From Shouchella tritolerans (GTDB lineage: Bacteria; Bacillota; Bacilli; Bacillales; Bacillaceae_D), in NCBI RefSeq assembly GCF_025770735.1, contig NZ_JAODPB010000001.1:62001-126000 (forward strand): 64,000 nucleotides of DNA, read 5' to 3'. The notes under the pieces were generated by a model that was not told the DNA's origin, ran no database searches, and saw only the letters and a list, made by a program, of their open reading frames with translations. Of the stretch, positions 1 through 9,041 are shown piece by piece. Each line of letters begins with the position of its first letter. The stretch's first letter is position 1. Position numbers and translations under genes: made by a program.

Positions 1-1
1 T

Positions 2-541
2 GGGGCAAGGCAACTTACAACCAATAAGCTTGTTGAGTCACCTGAAGACCTCCGTGGCATAAAAATTCGTGTGCCAAACATTGAGGCGTCTGTAGAAGGC
101 TGGCAGGCAATGGGGGCAAGCCCAACACCGATGAACTTTGGCGAAGTGTATTCCTCTTTACAGACAGGCGTGATTGACGCACAAGAAAATCCAATTGAGT
201 TCACCGCAAGTGCGAGAATCCATGAAGTCCAAGACTATCTTGTGATGACGGACCACGTTTTTGGTTATGTGCAATTATTAATGAGTGACAAAACGTACCA
301 AGAGTTAACAAAGGACGAACAGCAAGCTGTCATGGAAGCGGCTGAAGAAGCTCGTATGTACCAAAATGAAATCGTTTCCGCAGAAGAAGAGAGCGCTTTG
401 CAAATGATGCTCGATGAAGGCGTCGAGCAAATCGAAGTCGATCAGGAGCCGTTTCGTGAGTCTGTTCAACGTGTCAATGAGAGATTAGCTGATCAATATG
501 GGAGAGAACTTTACGACACGATTCAAGGGATGAGGGAGTAA
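2..541 (+). CDS. TRAP transporter solute-binding protein, DctP type (5' end cut by window)
   Basis: This is the C-terminal 179 residues of the extracytoplasmic binding protein of a TRAP (tripartite ATP-independent periplasmic) transporter, which captures an organic acid and hands it to the DctQ/DctM permease. The open frame runs from base 2 without a start, so the N-terminus lies outside the window. The segment around SPEDLRGIKIRVPN, then PMNFGEVYSSLQTGVIDAQENP, is the conserved DctP core; it aligns by eye with the complete DctP protein at 24612-25622 (TPEELRGFSMRVPN). The permease genes follow directly in the same direction. The substrate is not visible; a sugar acid or dicarboxylate is an inference from the aldolase gene downstream. 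Confidence 0.93.
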   Translation, partial: GARQLTTNKLVESPEDLRGIKIRVPNIEASVEGWQAMGASPTPMNFGEVYSSLQTGVIDAQENPIEFTASARIHEVQDYLVMTDHVFGYVQLLMSDKTYQELTKDEQQAVMEAAEEARMYQNEIVSAEEESALQMMLDEGVEQIEVDQEPFRESVQRVNERLADQYGRELYDTIQGMRE

Positions 542-546
542 GGCGG

Positions 547-1053
547 ATGAATACGTACATTCGAATCATTGATGGTATTAATAATGGAGTTAAGTCGATT
601 GTATCTGTGATGTTGGCGCTCTTAGCGGTGCTCGTCGTTTTACAAGTAACAACACGGTTTGTCATTAATGTTCCACTAGCATGGACAGAAGAAATTGCTC
701 GTTATCTAATGATTTATATTGTATTCCTAGGGTCAGGGTTAGCGACACGTCATAATCAGCATATTGCGATTGATTTTTTAGTAGAGGTCATCAACCACAA
801 AAACAAAGCGAGGTTGCAAACGGTTATTTTAGTGATTAGTGCTGTATTTTTCCTCATTTTAGCCTATTGTGGAGCACAGTTAACGTTCATGGTTATTGGT
901 CAGTCGACCCCTACATTGCAATATTCAATGGCGTGGGCATATGCAGCGATCCCTCTTGGCGCCGTATTAATGCTATTAAATACTGTTGCCTTGCTTTTGA
1001 AGCCGAAAAAAGTTGCAGGCAGCATAGACAGAATAGTTGGTGAGAGCAAATGA
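547..1053 (+). CDS. TRAP transporter small permease subunit, DctQ type
   Basis: A 168-residue membrane protein with four hydrophobic segments and the family motif WTEEIARYLMIY near residues 44-55. DctQ subunits pair with DctM to form the sodium-driven permease and dock the binding protein. The gene starts five bases after the binding-protein stop and its end overlaps the dctM start by four bases (ATGA), so the three genes are translationally coupled. Length and topology are normal for the family. Confidence 0.92.
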   Translation: MNTYIRIIDGINNGVKSIVSVMLALLAVLVVLQVTTRFVINVPLAWTEEIARYLMIYIVFLGSGLATRHNQHIAIDFLVEVINHKNKARLQTVILVISAVFFLILAYCGAQLTFMVIGQSTPTLQYSMAWAYAAIPLGAVLMLLNTVALLLKPKKVAGSIDRIVGESK

Positions 1054-2324
1054 TCATTGTATTGCTTATATCGTTACTCGTTCTCTTCTTTATCGGTGTG
1101 CCGGTAGCCATTTCACTTGGCTTATCGACAAGTATTGCGATCATTGTAGCAGGCGATATTCCACTATTAACGCTTGCACAGCGAGCGTTTGTGTCCCTTG
1201 ACTCGTTTCCTTTACTGGCGATTCCGTTATTTGTTTTAGCTGGTGTTATGATGGAATATGGCGGAATTTCACAACGGCTCATTAACCTGGCCAATGCGAT
1301 TACTGGCCATTTAACAGGAGGACTCGCTGTTGTGACCGTTGTGACGACGATGTTTTTTGCCGCTATATCAGGATCAAGTGTGGCCGCGACGGCTGCTTTA
1401 GGTGCGATTTTAGTACCGGCAATGATTAGCAGAGGGTATGAAAAAGAATTTTCAGGAGGCGTGCAAGCTGTATCAGGAACACTTGGCATTATTATACCGC
1501 CGAGCATCCCGTTGATTTTGTATGGAACAGCAGTCGGAGCATCGATTGGCGATTTGTTTATTGCCGGGATGGTACCTGGGATCATTATTGGGATTGGCCT
1601 GATTACGACTGTTTATATTATTGCCAAAAAACGGAACTATTCAAAAGAAGAAAAGAAAAGCGGGAAAGAGATTGGCGAGGCTTTTGTAAAAGCCGTGCCA
1701 GCCTTAATTATGCCCGTTATTATTCTAGGCGGAATCTACTCAGGTGTGTTTACAGCAACAGAGGCCGCTGGTGTAGCTGTCGCTTATGCAATCATTGTTG
1801 GTGTGTTTGTTTATAAAACCATTACGTTCGCGAAAATTAGAACCATTTTGTCTCAAGCATCGGTAACGACTGCTACAATCATGCTTATTTTAGCGGCAGC
1901 AGGCTTGTTTAGTTGGATTTTAACAATTGAGAACGTACCGCAGCAAGTGGCCAGCGTCATTACGTCCATTTCCGAAAATCCGTTGGTATTTCTTAGTATT
2001 GTTGTTCTATTACTCCTCCTCGTAGGGATGTTTATGGAAACAAACGCATCGATTATTATTTTGGCACCGATTCTTGTACCCGTCGCATCGGAATTAGGGA
2101 TTGACCCTGTTCACTTCGGCATCGTCATGATTGTCACACTTGCAGTTGGCATGGTCACGCCGCCACTTGGGTTAAATCTCTTTGTTGTATCGAAAATTGC
2201 CAACTTAAGAATGGATCGATTAACAGTAAGCCTTATCCCATTTTACATCGCTATATTGATCTGCTTATTCATTGTCACATTTATTCCTTCTCTCACAATG
2301 ACGGTTGTAGAGTGGATGAAATGA
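1050..2324 (+). CDS. TRAP transporter large permease subunit, DctM type
   Basis: A 424-residue, very hydrophobic protein with about 12 membrane segments, the usual size for DctM, the subunit that carries substrate with sodium across the membrane. Conserved features are the glycine- and serine-rich AAISGSSVAATAALGAI stretch, LGIIIPPSIPLILYG, and in the second half GMFMETNASIIILAPIL with VTPPLGLNLFV. The ATG overlaps the dctQ stop. It closes the transport part of the operon; the aldolase gene follows after 25 bases. Confidence 0.95.
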   Translation: MIIVLLISLLVLFFIGVPVAISLGLSTSIAIIVAGDIPLLTLAQRAFVSLDSFPLLAIPLFVLAGVMMEYGGISQRLINLANAITGHLTGGLAVVTVVTTMFFAAISGSSVAATAALGAILVPAMISRGYEKEFSGGVQAVSGTLGIIIPPSIPLILYGTAVGASIGDLFIAGMVPGIIIGIGLITTVYIIAKKRNYSKEEKKSGKEIGEAFVKAVPALIMPVIILGGIYSGVFTATEAAGVAVAYAIIVGVFVYKTITFAKIRTILSQASVTTATIMLILAAAGLFSWILTIENVPQQVASVITSISENPLVFLSIVVLLLLLVGMFMETNASIIILAPILVPVASELGIDPVHFGIVMIVTLAVGMVTPPLGLNLFVVSKIANLRMDRLTVSLIPFYIAILICLFIVTFIPSLTMTVVEWMK

Positions 2325-2349
2325 TCAAAGCGAAAAAGGAGCGTTAGAT

Positions 2350-3006
2350 ATGGAAAACCATTCGATTTTGCAAGACTTGCAAAAGACAGGAACGTTTATG
2401 ATGGAGAAAGACCTCGCTTGGGGAACGGCAGGGAACATTAGTGCAAGATGTGAAGAAGGCTATTTGATCTCCGCTACTGGCACGTACTTGGGCGAATTAG
2501 AAGCAGAGGATTTTGCATATTGCCAAGGAGGAGAGCACCTTGCTGGCAAAAAGCCTTCAAAAGAATATGTAATGCATGAAGGCATTTACGCACAGAGGCC
2601 AGAAATCGGGGCTGTGCTCCATTCATCCCCGTTTTACAGCACATTGATCGCTAATACCGACCTTCGTTTGCCATCGAACTACTTTGTCGAGTCGATGTAT
2701 TATCTGGAGAGAATCGTGCGTATTCCTTACTATCAGCCAGGCAGTAAAGAGCTAGCCCAAGCCGTTAAGGAGAAAGCAAAAGAGGCAAACGTCTTTCTGT
2801 TAGAGAATCACGGCATTATCGTTTGCGATGTGAATTTGAAAGAAGCACGCACCGCATTGCAAACGCTTGAATACACAGCGCGCATGCATATAACAGCATT
2901 AGAGAAAGGCATAATCATCAACGGTTTAAGTGACGATACAGTCCATCAGTTTCTTCATCACTCCGGCTATAAACCGGTGAGACAGTGGGGAGAAACCAAA
3001 CAATAA
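2350..3006 (+). CDS. Class II aldolase/adducin family protein
   Basis: A 218-residue protein of the family that includes L-fuculose-phosphate aldolase, ribulose-phosphate epimerase and 3-oxo-tetronate-4-phosphate decarboxylase. GTAGNISAR (about residues 26-34) is the phosphate/substrate loop, KPSKEYVMHEGIY carries the expected catalytic Glu, and LLENHGIIV holds the C-terminal zinc-ligand His. The usual His-x-His zinc pair is LHSSPFYS here, so one expected ligand is Ser. A good ribosome site (AAAAGGAG) precedes the ATG, and a terminator follows. Co-transcription with the TRAP genes suggests cleavage or decarboxylation of the imported sugar-acid-derived phosphate, but no kinase is present in view and the exact reaction is unknown. 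Confidence 0.85.
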   Translation: MENHSILQDLQKTGTFMMEKDLAWGTAGNISARCEEGYLISATGTYLGELEAEDFAYCQGGEHLAGKKPSKEYVMHEGIYAQRPEIGAVLHSSPFYSTLIANTDLRLPSNYFVESMYYLERIVRIPYYQPGSKELAQAVKEKAKEANVFLLENHGIIVCDVNLKEARTALQTLEYTARMHITALEKGIIINGLSDDTVHQFLHHSGYKPVRQWGETKQ

Positions 3007-3012
3007 ATGTTA

Positions 3013-3042
3013 AACAGGTTGCATGAAGCAGCCTGTTTTTTG
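3013..3042 (+). terminator. Rho-independent terminator of the TRAP/aldolase operon
   Basis: Arms AACAGGTTGC and GCAGCCTGTT (one G-T pair) form a 10-bp stem with a five-base loop, followed by a run of Ts, seven bases after the aldolase stop codon. Confidence 0.85.
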
Positions 3043-3101
3043 ATGTTTTAGCGTATAGAATAAAAAGAAATTATTAAAACCCTCGCAACCTACCCCTCCA
3101 A

Positions 3102-3554
3102 TTACCATAGCGTTATTTGCCAAAACTCCCTATCTGCTAACACAAGGTCATAAGGTGTTTCTATATCGGTCCAGTCAACAGTTTTCGTTCTCGAAATAGG
3201 CTTATCCTCTTGCCCGTTCACACTAGTAAAATACTCGATTATACGGCTCGTATGGATAGCCGCTTCTAAATAATCGTACAAGATCGTTAAGCATTTTTCT
3301 TCGACTGGCTTATTTGTGCATTCTCCTTTTAGTGGAATGGCATTATCATACGCAGCTACTTGATGCTTAAACGAAAAGTGTTGGGAATAGGTAAAGCGCT
3401 TTTTCCGTTCATTATCGTAATTTCTTTCAAAAAACAGATGAGTAAAATCGAGTTTATCTTTAAATATGTGGGGCTTATCCTTTGAAATAGGTTTTTGGCC
3501 GTAACCACCTTGTGGCAATTTCAGCGGAGAAGCGATGTATATGTATTGAGTCAT
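3102..3554 (-). CDS. Hypothetical protein, 150 aa
   Basis: I do not recognise this family. The protein has no signal peptide or membrane segment and begins MTQYIYIASPLKLPQGGYG. It is rich in Lys and aromatic residues. The start at 3554 is chosen because AAGGAG lies six bases upstream on the minus strand; an in-frame ATG at 3575 has no ribosome site. It stands alone between the TRAP operon and a TauE-type exporter, converging on the TRAP terminator. Codon use looks ordinary, so it is probably real. No function is proposed. Confidence 0.7.
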   Translation of the reverse strand: MTQYIYIASPLKLPQGGYGQKPISKDKPHIFKDKLDFTHLFFERNYDNERKKRFTYSQHFSFKHQVAAYDNAIPLKGECTNKPVEEKCLTILYDYLEAAIHTSRIIEYFTSVNGQEDKPISRTKTVDWTDIETPYDLVLADREFWQITLW

Positions 3555-3770
3555 AAAGATCTCCTTGTTAGCCATTTTTTAATTTAGTAGATTTGATAAC
3601 CGCTATCTGATGAAATTCTTAAAAAGTTGCTGCAACGGTTATGGATCTACGTTAATCTAATAGTAAGTCATTTCAACATTGGCTGTTCGCCAACGTCATT
3701 CCGGGGATCTGGAAGTGGCTTTTTTCTTTTATATTAGTATACAGACTTACTCGTGAAAGTAGGGTGTGCG

Positions 3771-4574
3771 GTGCTCATTTCGATCATTCTTTATTCATTA
3801 ATCGGGATTTTGATTGGCATACTTTCAAGTTTATTTGGCTTTGGGGGAGGGTTTGTAGTTGTCCCTGTATTGGTTGCATTCTTGCCTGACTCCATTCCAC
3901 CAGATTATTTGATGCATACGGCTGTGGGCACTTCTCTTGCTGTAATGATCATTAACTCGTTCAATTCCACGTTCAACCACGCGAAAAAAGGCAATGTGAA
4001 GTGGTTTGTTTTTAGAGGGATGGTTTTCTATATTGCCATCGGTTCTTTAATAGGAGGAGTTAGTGCCGTTTATATCAATAGCGATTTTCTAAGGTTTGCC
4101 TTTATCGGTTTATTGTTGTACGTCATTGTAAGCAATCTATTTAAAAAAACATTTACTGCCCATGTGGAGGACCAAGATTTTCGGATGCCAAGTCGGAAAT
4201 CAAGGGGACCAGTAGGTGTTGTCATCGGGTTGATATCAACGATGTTGGGTGTTGGCGGCAGTGTCATGACAATTCCTTATTTAAGAAAGCAAGGGATGCG
4301 GATGTTGAATGCGGTTGCCCTTGCTACACCGCTAGGCTTGCCGATTGCGATTGTGGGGGCCTTCACTTTTTTAATCACAGGTTTGCAAATAGAGGGGATG
4401 CCTGGCTCCACGCTTGGCTTTATCTTTATTCCGGCTTTGTGTGGATTTACAATCGGTGGGTTTATTGGCGTACCGTTGGGGCGGTCGTGGGCGCAAAAGA
4501 TCCCCGATGCTGTCTATTCCAAAGTGTACTTAATCTTACTGATCATTGTCGTCATCATGATGATGTTAGAATAG
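3771..4574 (+). CDS. Sulfite exporter TauE/SafE family membrane protein
   Basis: About 267 residues with eight or so membrane segments. The N-terminal GILSSLFGFGGGFVVVPVL and the repeated second-half ISTMLGVGGSVMTIPYL are the paired TauE/SafE signature; members move sulfite, sulfonates or other organosulfur anions, usually outward. GTG at 3771 is preferred because a weak AGTAGGG site precedes it; a second in-frame GTG at 3753 would add six residues but has no ribosome site. A hairpin follows the stop. No sulfur-metabolism gene is adjacent, so the substrate is open. Confidence 0.88.
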   Translation: MLISIILYSLIGILIGILSSLFGFGGGFVVVPVLVAFLPDSIPPDYLMHTAVGTSLAVMIINSFNSTFNHAKKGNVKWFVFRGMVFYIAIGSLIGGVSAVYINSDFLRFAFIGLLLYVIVSNLFKKTFTAHVEDQDFRMPSRKSRGPVGVVIGLISTMLGVGGSVMTIPYLRKQGMRMLNAVALATPLGLPIAIVGAFTFLITGLQIEGMPGSTLGFIFIPALCGFTIGGFIGVPLGRSWAQKIPDAVYSKVYLILLIIVVIMMMLE

Positions 4575-4584
4575 CGTAAACGTG

Positions 4585-4622
4585 CCGCCTTTAAGAAAGG
4601 ATATACTCTTAAAGGCGGTTTG
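4585..4622 (+). terminator. Hairpin terminator after the TauE-type gene
   Basis: A perfect 11-bp inverted repeat (CCGCCTTTAAG / CTTAAAGGCGG, 4585-4595 and 4608-4618) sits just after the stop codon. The T-run is short, so termination may be incomplete. Confidence 0.6.
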
Positions 4623-4707
4623 TCTGTATATAAAGCACGGTAGGGGTATAAAGGGAGAGACCATACATATGACTGTTTGGCGTGAGTGCGGTTTCATTTA
4701 TCAGCGC

Positions 4708-4893
4708 CTAAATAACAAAAGCAATAATCACAACGACGATAACAGAAATCGGCACAATTAAAAAATAGAGCCACGTAAAGGTCTTTAAGCTTTTTTCGCT
4801 GCTGTATGAAGAATCGGTGGATTTCATAGCGAATAACGATACAATTAAACCAATTAAACAAATCAATCCAATAATGATATAGAGCGCAATCAT
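4708..4893 (-). CDS. Small two-helix membrane protein, 61 aa
   Basis: The predicted protein has two hydrophobic helices (about residues 2-22 and 41-61) joined by a short Ser/Lys-rich loop, and nothing else. AGGGGGATC lies just upstream of its ATG on the minus strand, which supports real translation. No family is recognised. It is a single gene between the exporter and a long non-coding stretch. Confidence 0.6.
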   Translation of the reverse strand: MIALYIIIGLICLIGLIVSLFAMKSTDSSYSSEKSLKTFTWLYFLIVPISVIVVVIIAFVI

Positions 4894-5348
4894 GCTGATC
4901 CCCCTAGTCGGTCATTTCAGTAAACGTTCTATAGTGGCTAACGATTTTACCGTACCATATTAGAGTGCCGTTTGGAATAAATCCGCTGTTTTTGTTCATG
5001 TAGAATTGTTCAAAATACCCTCTTATTTAGCCACTTAGGGGTTTTACCAAGCGGTCCTCCTTAAAGGATCATCACGCCATTCTCTAAAATCCCTATCTCC
5101 TACGTTGTTAAGGAAATAGTCCTATCCTCTTCTCTATCGACATAAACATGGTTTTAAGGGGGATTCCTATCTCCATTTTACAAGTTGATCGTTCGTGTTT
5201 GCAGGCGAGATTATTTAATTGAATTTTCTTTTTATTCATAGGGAGTGATAGAAAATGGGTATACTTATAAAATTGGGTTGACTTATAGGAATTATATGTT
5301 TTAATAAGACTTAGTTTACGTTGAAAAATTCGTGAAGGAGGAGTTCGA
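4894..5348. other. Non-coding stretch upstream of the peptide transporter operon
   Basis: No convincing gene. A 9-bp sequence CCTATCTCC occurs twice (5092-5100 and 5166-5174) with a near copy at about 5120. A TTGACT hexamer at 5278-5283 with an AT-rich region 17-18 bases downstream is the best, but weak, promoter candidate for the transporter operon. Confidence 0.4.
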
Positions 5349-7082
5349 TTGGTTTTAAGACAAAAATGGCTCTACCCTGGTTTTCTTACAGTGGCATTGT
5401 TAGGCGCTTGCAATACGGAGATGGGCGCAGATGATTCAACCCGTTCTTTAGAGGAGAACGACGAAAACCAAGAGGAATCAACGGTTGTAGAAGATGTAAA
5501 GGTAAAAGCGGCTGATCCATCCTCCTCACCTGCATTAGCAAGCAATCGAGGGAATACGGTTGTTGTCGGTTTACAGGAGCCAGGAGGCATCTTTACGCCG
5601 CATTTTAATACAAGTGGCTATGATGGAAATGTGCAAGCTGTCATGTTCCCTCCCCTTGTTGACATAAATGAAAAGGGGGAGCCATTCGGGAGGCTTGCAG
5701 AGGATTGGGACATCTCGGAAGATGAATTAACCTATACATATTATTTACGGGATGACCTAAAATTTGATGACGGCTCGCCTCTTACTGCAAATGATGTGGC
5801 TTTTACGGTAACGCTTTTGTTTGATCCTGATTATCCAGGAACAACGGATTTGACAGAAACCAACTTGGTTGGCGGCCTTGAATATAAGGAAGGCGATGCT
5901 GACAGCATTGCCGGCATTCATGTAATTGACGATCAAACGATTGAATTTCAGCTAGAAGAACCAAATGCACGAGCGTTGACTATGCTTGGCGGCACTGTGC
6001 TTAGTGAAAAATATTATGGAGAGAAATACGAAAAAGGCGACTTGGATTATATGAGTGACTATCATTTAAAACCACTTGGGGCAGGTCCGTTTAAATTTGA
6101 GGCGTACCATCCTGGAGAAGAGATTCGGTTCTCGGCCAATGAGCATTATTATAACGGCAAACCAGACGTCGATACATTTGTGTACCGAACGACTGAAGGG
6201 GACTCGCAACAATTTTTCCAAACTGGGGAATTGGATTACAGCGGTTTTGTCGCTACGAAAGATAATTTTGAACTGTTGGAGTCAATGGAGTTTGCCAATA
6301 TTGATCTGTATACTTCGTCGAATTACAGTTATATCGCCTTTAACCATGAGTCCGAGGTGTTTAAAGATCCGAATGTTCGGATTGCTTTTAATTTGGGGCT
6401 AGATCGGCAAGCGTACATTGACGCTCGGTTTCAAGGATACGCACAGCTAGCCAATGTCCCGGTGTCGCCTATTTCTTGGGCCTATACAGACGAAGTAGAG
6501 GCGTTTCCATATGATCCTGAAGAAGCGAAGCGGCTTCTAGACGAGGCGGGATGGAAGGAAGGACCTGACGGCATAAGAGAAAAAGACGGGCAGAAGTTAA
6601 CGGTCTATTTCTTTACAACGGATGGCAGTGGCAGCAATGACATTTTCGTGACGCTTGCGCAAGAAAACTATAAAGACATTGGCGTCGATTTTCAAATTGA
6701 ACAAATGGATTTTAATGCGTTGCTGGCGCGTGTTGACAACGGCGATCATGATCTCGTGTCTTTCTCGACAACGATGCAGCCAGATCCACATATCGGCGTG
6801 CAAGCATTTCATTCAAGCCATACTGGCAATACATTTAGAGGGTACAAAAATGAGGAAATTGATCGTTTAATTGAAGCTTCCGTAGCTGTAAGTGATCTTG
6901 ATGCTAGGGCGGAAGCCTACCATGAGCTTTATGAAAAGTTAAAAGAAGATCCCCCTATCATTCTGCTCAATTACAACAAATCCCTTGCGGCAACCAATGC
7001 ACGTGTAGAAGGGTTTGAACCGAATGGGTTTCGAGGCATTAGCTTGAGTTTAGAAAACTTGCGGGTGGTAGACACACCTTAA
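5349..7082 (+). CDS. Peptide/nickel ABC transporter substrate-binding lipoprotein (SBP_bac_5, OppA/AppA-like)
   Basis: A 577-residue lipoprotein that binds peptides (or possibly another SBP_bac_5 ligand) outside the membrane. The TTG start is chosen because AAGGAGGAG lies upstream at ideal distance and no ATG fits. The signal peptide ends in a lipobox LLGAC with the lipidated Cys at residue 21. The mature part shows family motifs such as LAEDWDISEDELTYTYYLRD and LKFDDGSPLTANDVAF. An acidic linker follows the lipobox. It heads a five-gene operon with two permeases and two ATPases. A hairpin overlaps its stop codon and probably makes this subunit more abundant than the rest. Confidence 0.92.
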   Translation: MVLRQKWLYPGFLTVALLGACNTEMGADDSTRSLEENDENQEESTVVEDVKVKAADPSSSPALASNRGNTVVVGLQEPGGIFTPHFNTSGYDGNVQAVMFPPLVDINEKGEPFGRLAEDWDISEDELTYTYYLRDDLKFDDGSPLTANDVAFTVTLLFDPDYPGTTDLTETNLVGGLEYKEGDADSIAGIHVIDDQTIEFQLEEPNARALTMLGGTVLSEKYYGEKYEKGDLDYMSDYHLKPLGAGPFKFEAYHPGEEIRFSANEHYYNGKPDVDTFVYRTTEGDSQQFFQTGELDYSGFVATKDNFELLESMEFANIDLYTSSNYSYIAFNHESEVFKDPNVRIAFNLGLDRQAYIDARFQGYAQLANVPVSPISWAYTDEVEAFPYDPEEAKRLLDEAGWKEGPDGIREKDGQKLTVYFFTTDGSGSNDIFVTLAQENYKDIGVDFQIEQMDFNALLARVDNGDHDLVSFSTTMQPDPHIGVQAFHSSHTGNTFRGYKNEEIDRLIEASVAVSDLDARAEAYHELYEKLKEDPPIILLNYNKSLAATNARVEGFEPNGFRGISLSLENLRVVDTP

Positions 7083-7112
7083 AAAGAGGGGTGTCTATCC
7101 CCCTCTTTTTAA
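7081..7112 (+). terminator. Intra-operon hairpin between binding protein and permease
   Basis: An 11-bp perfect stem (AAAAAGAGGGG / CCCCTCTTTTT) with an eight-base loop overlaps the stop codon of the binding-protein gene and ends in a T-run. It lies 24 bases before the permease start, in the position of a partial terminator or 3'-end stabiliser. Confidence 0.7.
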
Positions 7113-7136
7113 CGTTTCTGGCAAGGAGGGGTGGCA

Positions 7137-8093
7137 TTGGGGAATTATTTTATAAAACGGCTATTGTACTTAATACCAACGTTAATTGGGGCATCGATCT
7201 TGATCTTCTTTTTATATTCCATGATCCCTGGCAATTTTATTGACTCTGATCCGAATTTGACTGCTGAACGAAAAGCAGAGTTATACGCGCTGTATGGGTT
7301 TGACCAACCGACAATTGTTCGTTATTTTGTGTGGGTTGGAAACCTGTTGAAAGGGGATCTAGGCTATTCGCTTCAATTCCAGCGTCCTGTCAGTGAGGTG
7401 CTTGGAAATTACATATGGAGCTCTTTTATTGTCGCCGGGGCGTCGCTCATTCTTACATGGGGGATCGCTTTAATTGTTGGCGTTGTTTCCGCGACCAAAC
7501 AGTACTCTTTCTATGATGCGGCCGTTACTGTTCTTGTTTTTGCGGCGATGGCCACGCCGTCCTTTTTTCTCGGCTTGATTGTGATTAAAATTTTTGCAGT
7601 GGATTTCGGCTGGTTTCCTGCCGGTGGAATGACGACGTCCGGCGTTGAGTACAGTGGATTTGCTTATATTAAAGACGTATTAGAACATATGATCTTGCCG
7701 GTCCTTGTGCTCACGATGCTCGGGATTGGCGGGTTAACGCGGTACTTTCGCACCAATATGCTAGAGGTGATTAAACAGGATTTCATTCGTACAGCCCGTG
7801 CGAAAGGGTTAAGAGAAAAAGTGGTTGTTTATAAACATGCATTAAGAAATGCACTGCTTCCTGCGATCACGTTGTTTGCGTTTGAGTTACCTGCACTTTT
7901 TAGCGGCGCCATTATTACAGAACAAATTTTTAACTGGCCAGGGATAGGGGCGATTTACATGCAAGCTTTTTCCGTCAGGGATTATCCGCTCTTAATGGGA
8001 TTTACGATGTTTATCGCTGTCCTGACGGTGATTAGCAATTTAATCGCCGATTTGCTTTATGGAGTCGCCGATCCCCGCGTCCGTGTTAAGTAG
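7137..8093 (+). CDS. Peptide ABC transporter permease, DppB/OppB type
   Basis: A 318-residue inner-membrane permease with six membrane segments and the EAA loop near ARAKGLREKVVVYKHALRNA, the docking site for the ATPase. TTG at 7137 is preferred over GTG at 7131 because AAGGAGGGG ends at 7131, leaving six bases to the TTG but none to the GTG; the resulting N-terminus MGNYFIKRLLYLIPT fits the family. It pairs with the DppC-type permease downstream. Confidence 0.93.
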   Translation: MGNYFIKRLLYLIPTLIGASILIFFLYSMIPGNFIDSDPNLTAERKAELYALYGFDQPTIVRYFVWVGNLLKGDLGYSLQFQRPVSEVLGNYIWSSFIVAGASLILTWGIALIVGVVSATKQYSFYDAAVTVLVFAAMATPSFFLGLIVIKIFAVDFGWFPAGGMTTSGVEYSGFAYIKDVLEHMILPVLVLTMLGIGGLTRYFRTNMLEVIKQDFIRTARAKGLREKVVVYKHALRNALLPAITLFAFELPALFSGAIITEQIFNWPGIGAIYMQAFSVRDYPLLMGFTMFIAVLTVISNLIADLLYGVADPRVRVK

Positions 8094-8106
8094 GAAGGAG
8101 GACAGC

Positions 8107-9036
8107 ATGGAACAGCAACCAAATATTCGCTCAACGACTCCTCTTCCTAAAGGCAGCAGTAAGAGGTCGTCGCTATGGAAAGAAGTGGGCAGGCGATTTA
8201 TTAAGAAGAAAATGGCGTTGTTTGGCTTAATTGTCCTAATCATTGTTTTTTTATTTAGCTTTGTCGGTCCGTTTTTTTCTCCTTACACGACAGTTGGGAC
8301 GAATACGCAGGCGATTCATCAGGCTCCTAGTCTTTCTCATTGGTTAGGAACCGATCATTTAGGCCGCGATGTGCTGACGCGTTTGATGTTGGCTGGGCGC
8401 ATTTCGCTGACAGTCGGACTTGGCGCCATGGCACTGGCAGTGACGATTGGCGGCATTCTAGGGATTTTGGCTGGTTATTACAGAGGGATTGTCGATCAAG
8501 TCATTATGAGACTAGCAGATGTGTTAATGACACTGCCTGGCTTGCCGTTGTTGTTTATTATGGCGGCTGTTATGTCAGAGTGGCGGGTGCCGGCGGAACA
8601 ACGGCTCTATATCGTCATGGTGATGTTAAGCCTCGTAAATTGGCCAGGCTTGGCACGCCTCGTGCGAAGTCAAGTACTCAGCTTAAGGGAACGGGAATTT
8701 ATGCAAGCAACAGACGCGCTAGGTTTAAGAGACAGAAGAAAAGTGTTTAACCACTTGCTGCCGAATGTAGTGCCCTTATTAATCGTAACAGCGACGTTAA
8801 GTGTAGGTGGAGCGATCTTAAGTGAATCGGTGCTTAGTTTTTTCGGTTTAGGTGTCGTTCCCCCTACTGCTTCTTGGGGGAATATGATTAACACAGCGAA
8901 TACGCTAATCGATTTTACAAACAGGCCTTGGCTCTGGGTTCCTCCTGGGTTAGCTATTTTTATCACAGTCATAGCTGTAAACCTCCTAGGCGACGGGCTT
9001 CGTGATGCGATTGATCCAAATATGAAAAGCAGGTGA
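8107..9036 (+). CDS. Peptide ABC transporter permease, DppC/OppC type
   Basis: A 309-residue permease with an N-terminal OppC-type cytoplasmic extension, then six membrane segments. LGTDHLGRDVLTRL is a hallmark of the OppC/DppC N-terminal domain, and the EAA loop is near ATDALGLRDRRKVFNHLLPN. The start at 8107 follows AGGAAGGAGG at a good distance; an upstream in-frame ATG at 8059 lies inside the preceding gene without a ribosome site. It forms the heterodimeric channel with the gene before it. Confidence 0.93.
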   Translation: MEQQPNIRSTTPLPKGSSKRSSLWKEVGRRFIKKKMALFGLIVLIIVFLFSFVGPFFSPYTTVGTNTQAIHQAPSLSHWLGTDHLGRDVLTRLMLAGRISLTVGLGAMALAVTIGGILGILAGYYRGIVDQVIMRLADVLMTLPGLPLLFIMAAVMSEWRVPAEQRLYIVMVMLSLVNWPGLARLVRSQVLSLREREFMQATDALGLRDRRKVFNHLLPNVVPLLIVTATLSVGGAILSESVLSFFGLGVVPPTASWGNMINTANTLIDFTNRPWLWVPPGLAIFITVIAVNLLGDGLRDAIDPNMKSR

Positions 9037-9041
9037 GGGGT

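Noticed and set aside
5092-5174. Repeated CCTATCTCC in the long gap before the peptide transporter, considered as a regulator-binding array.
   Set aside because: Only two exact 9-base copies with irregular spacing; this may be chance.
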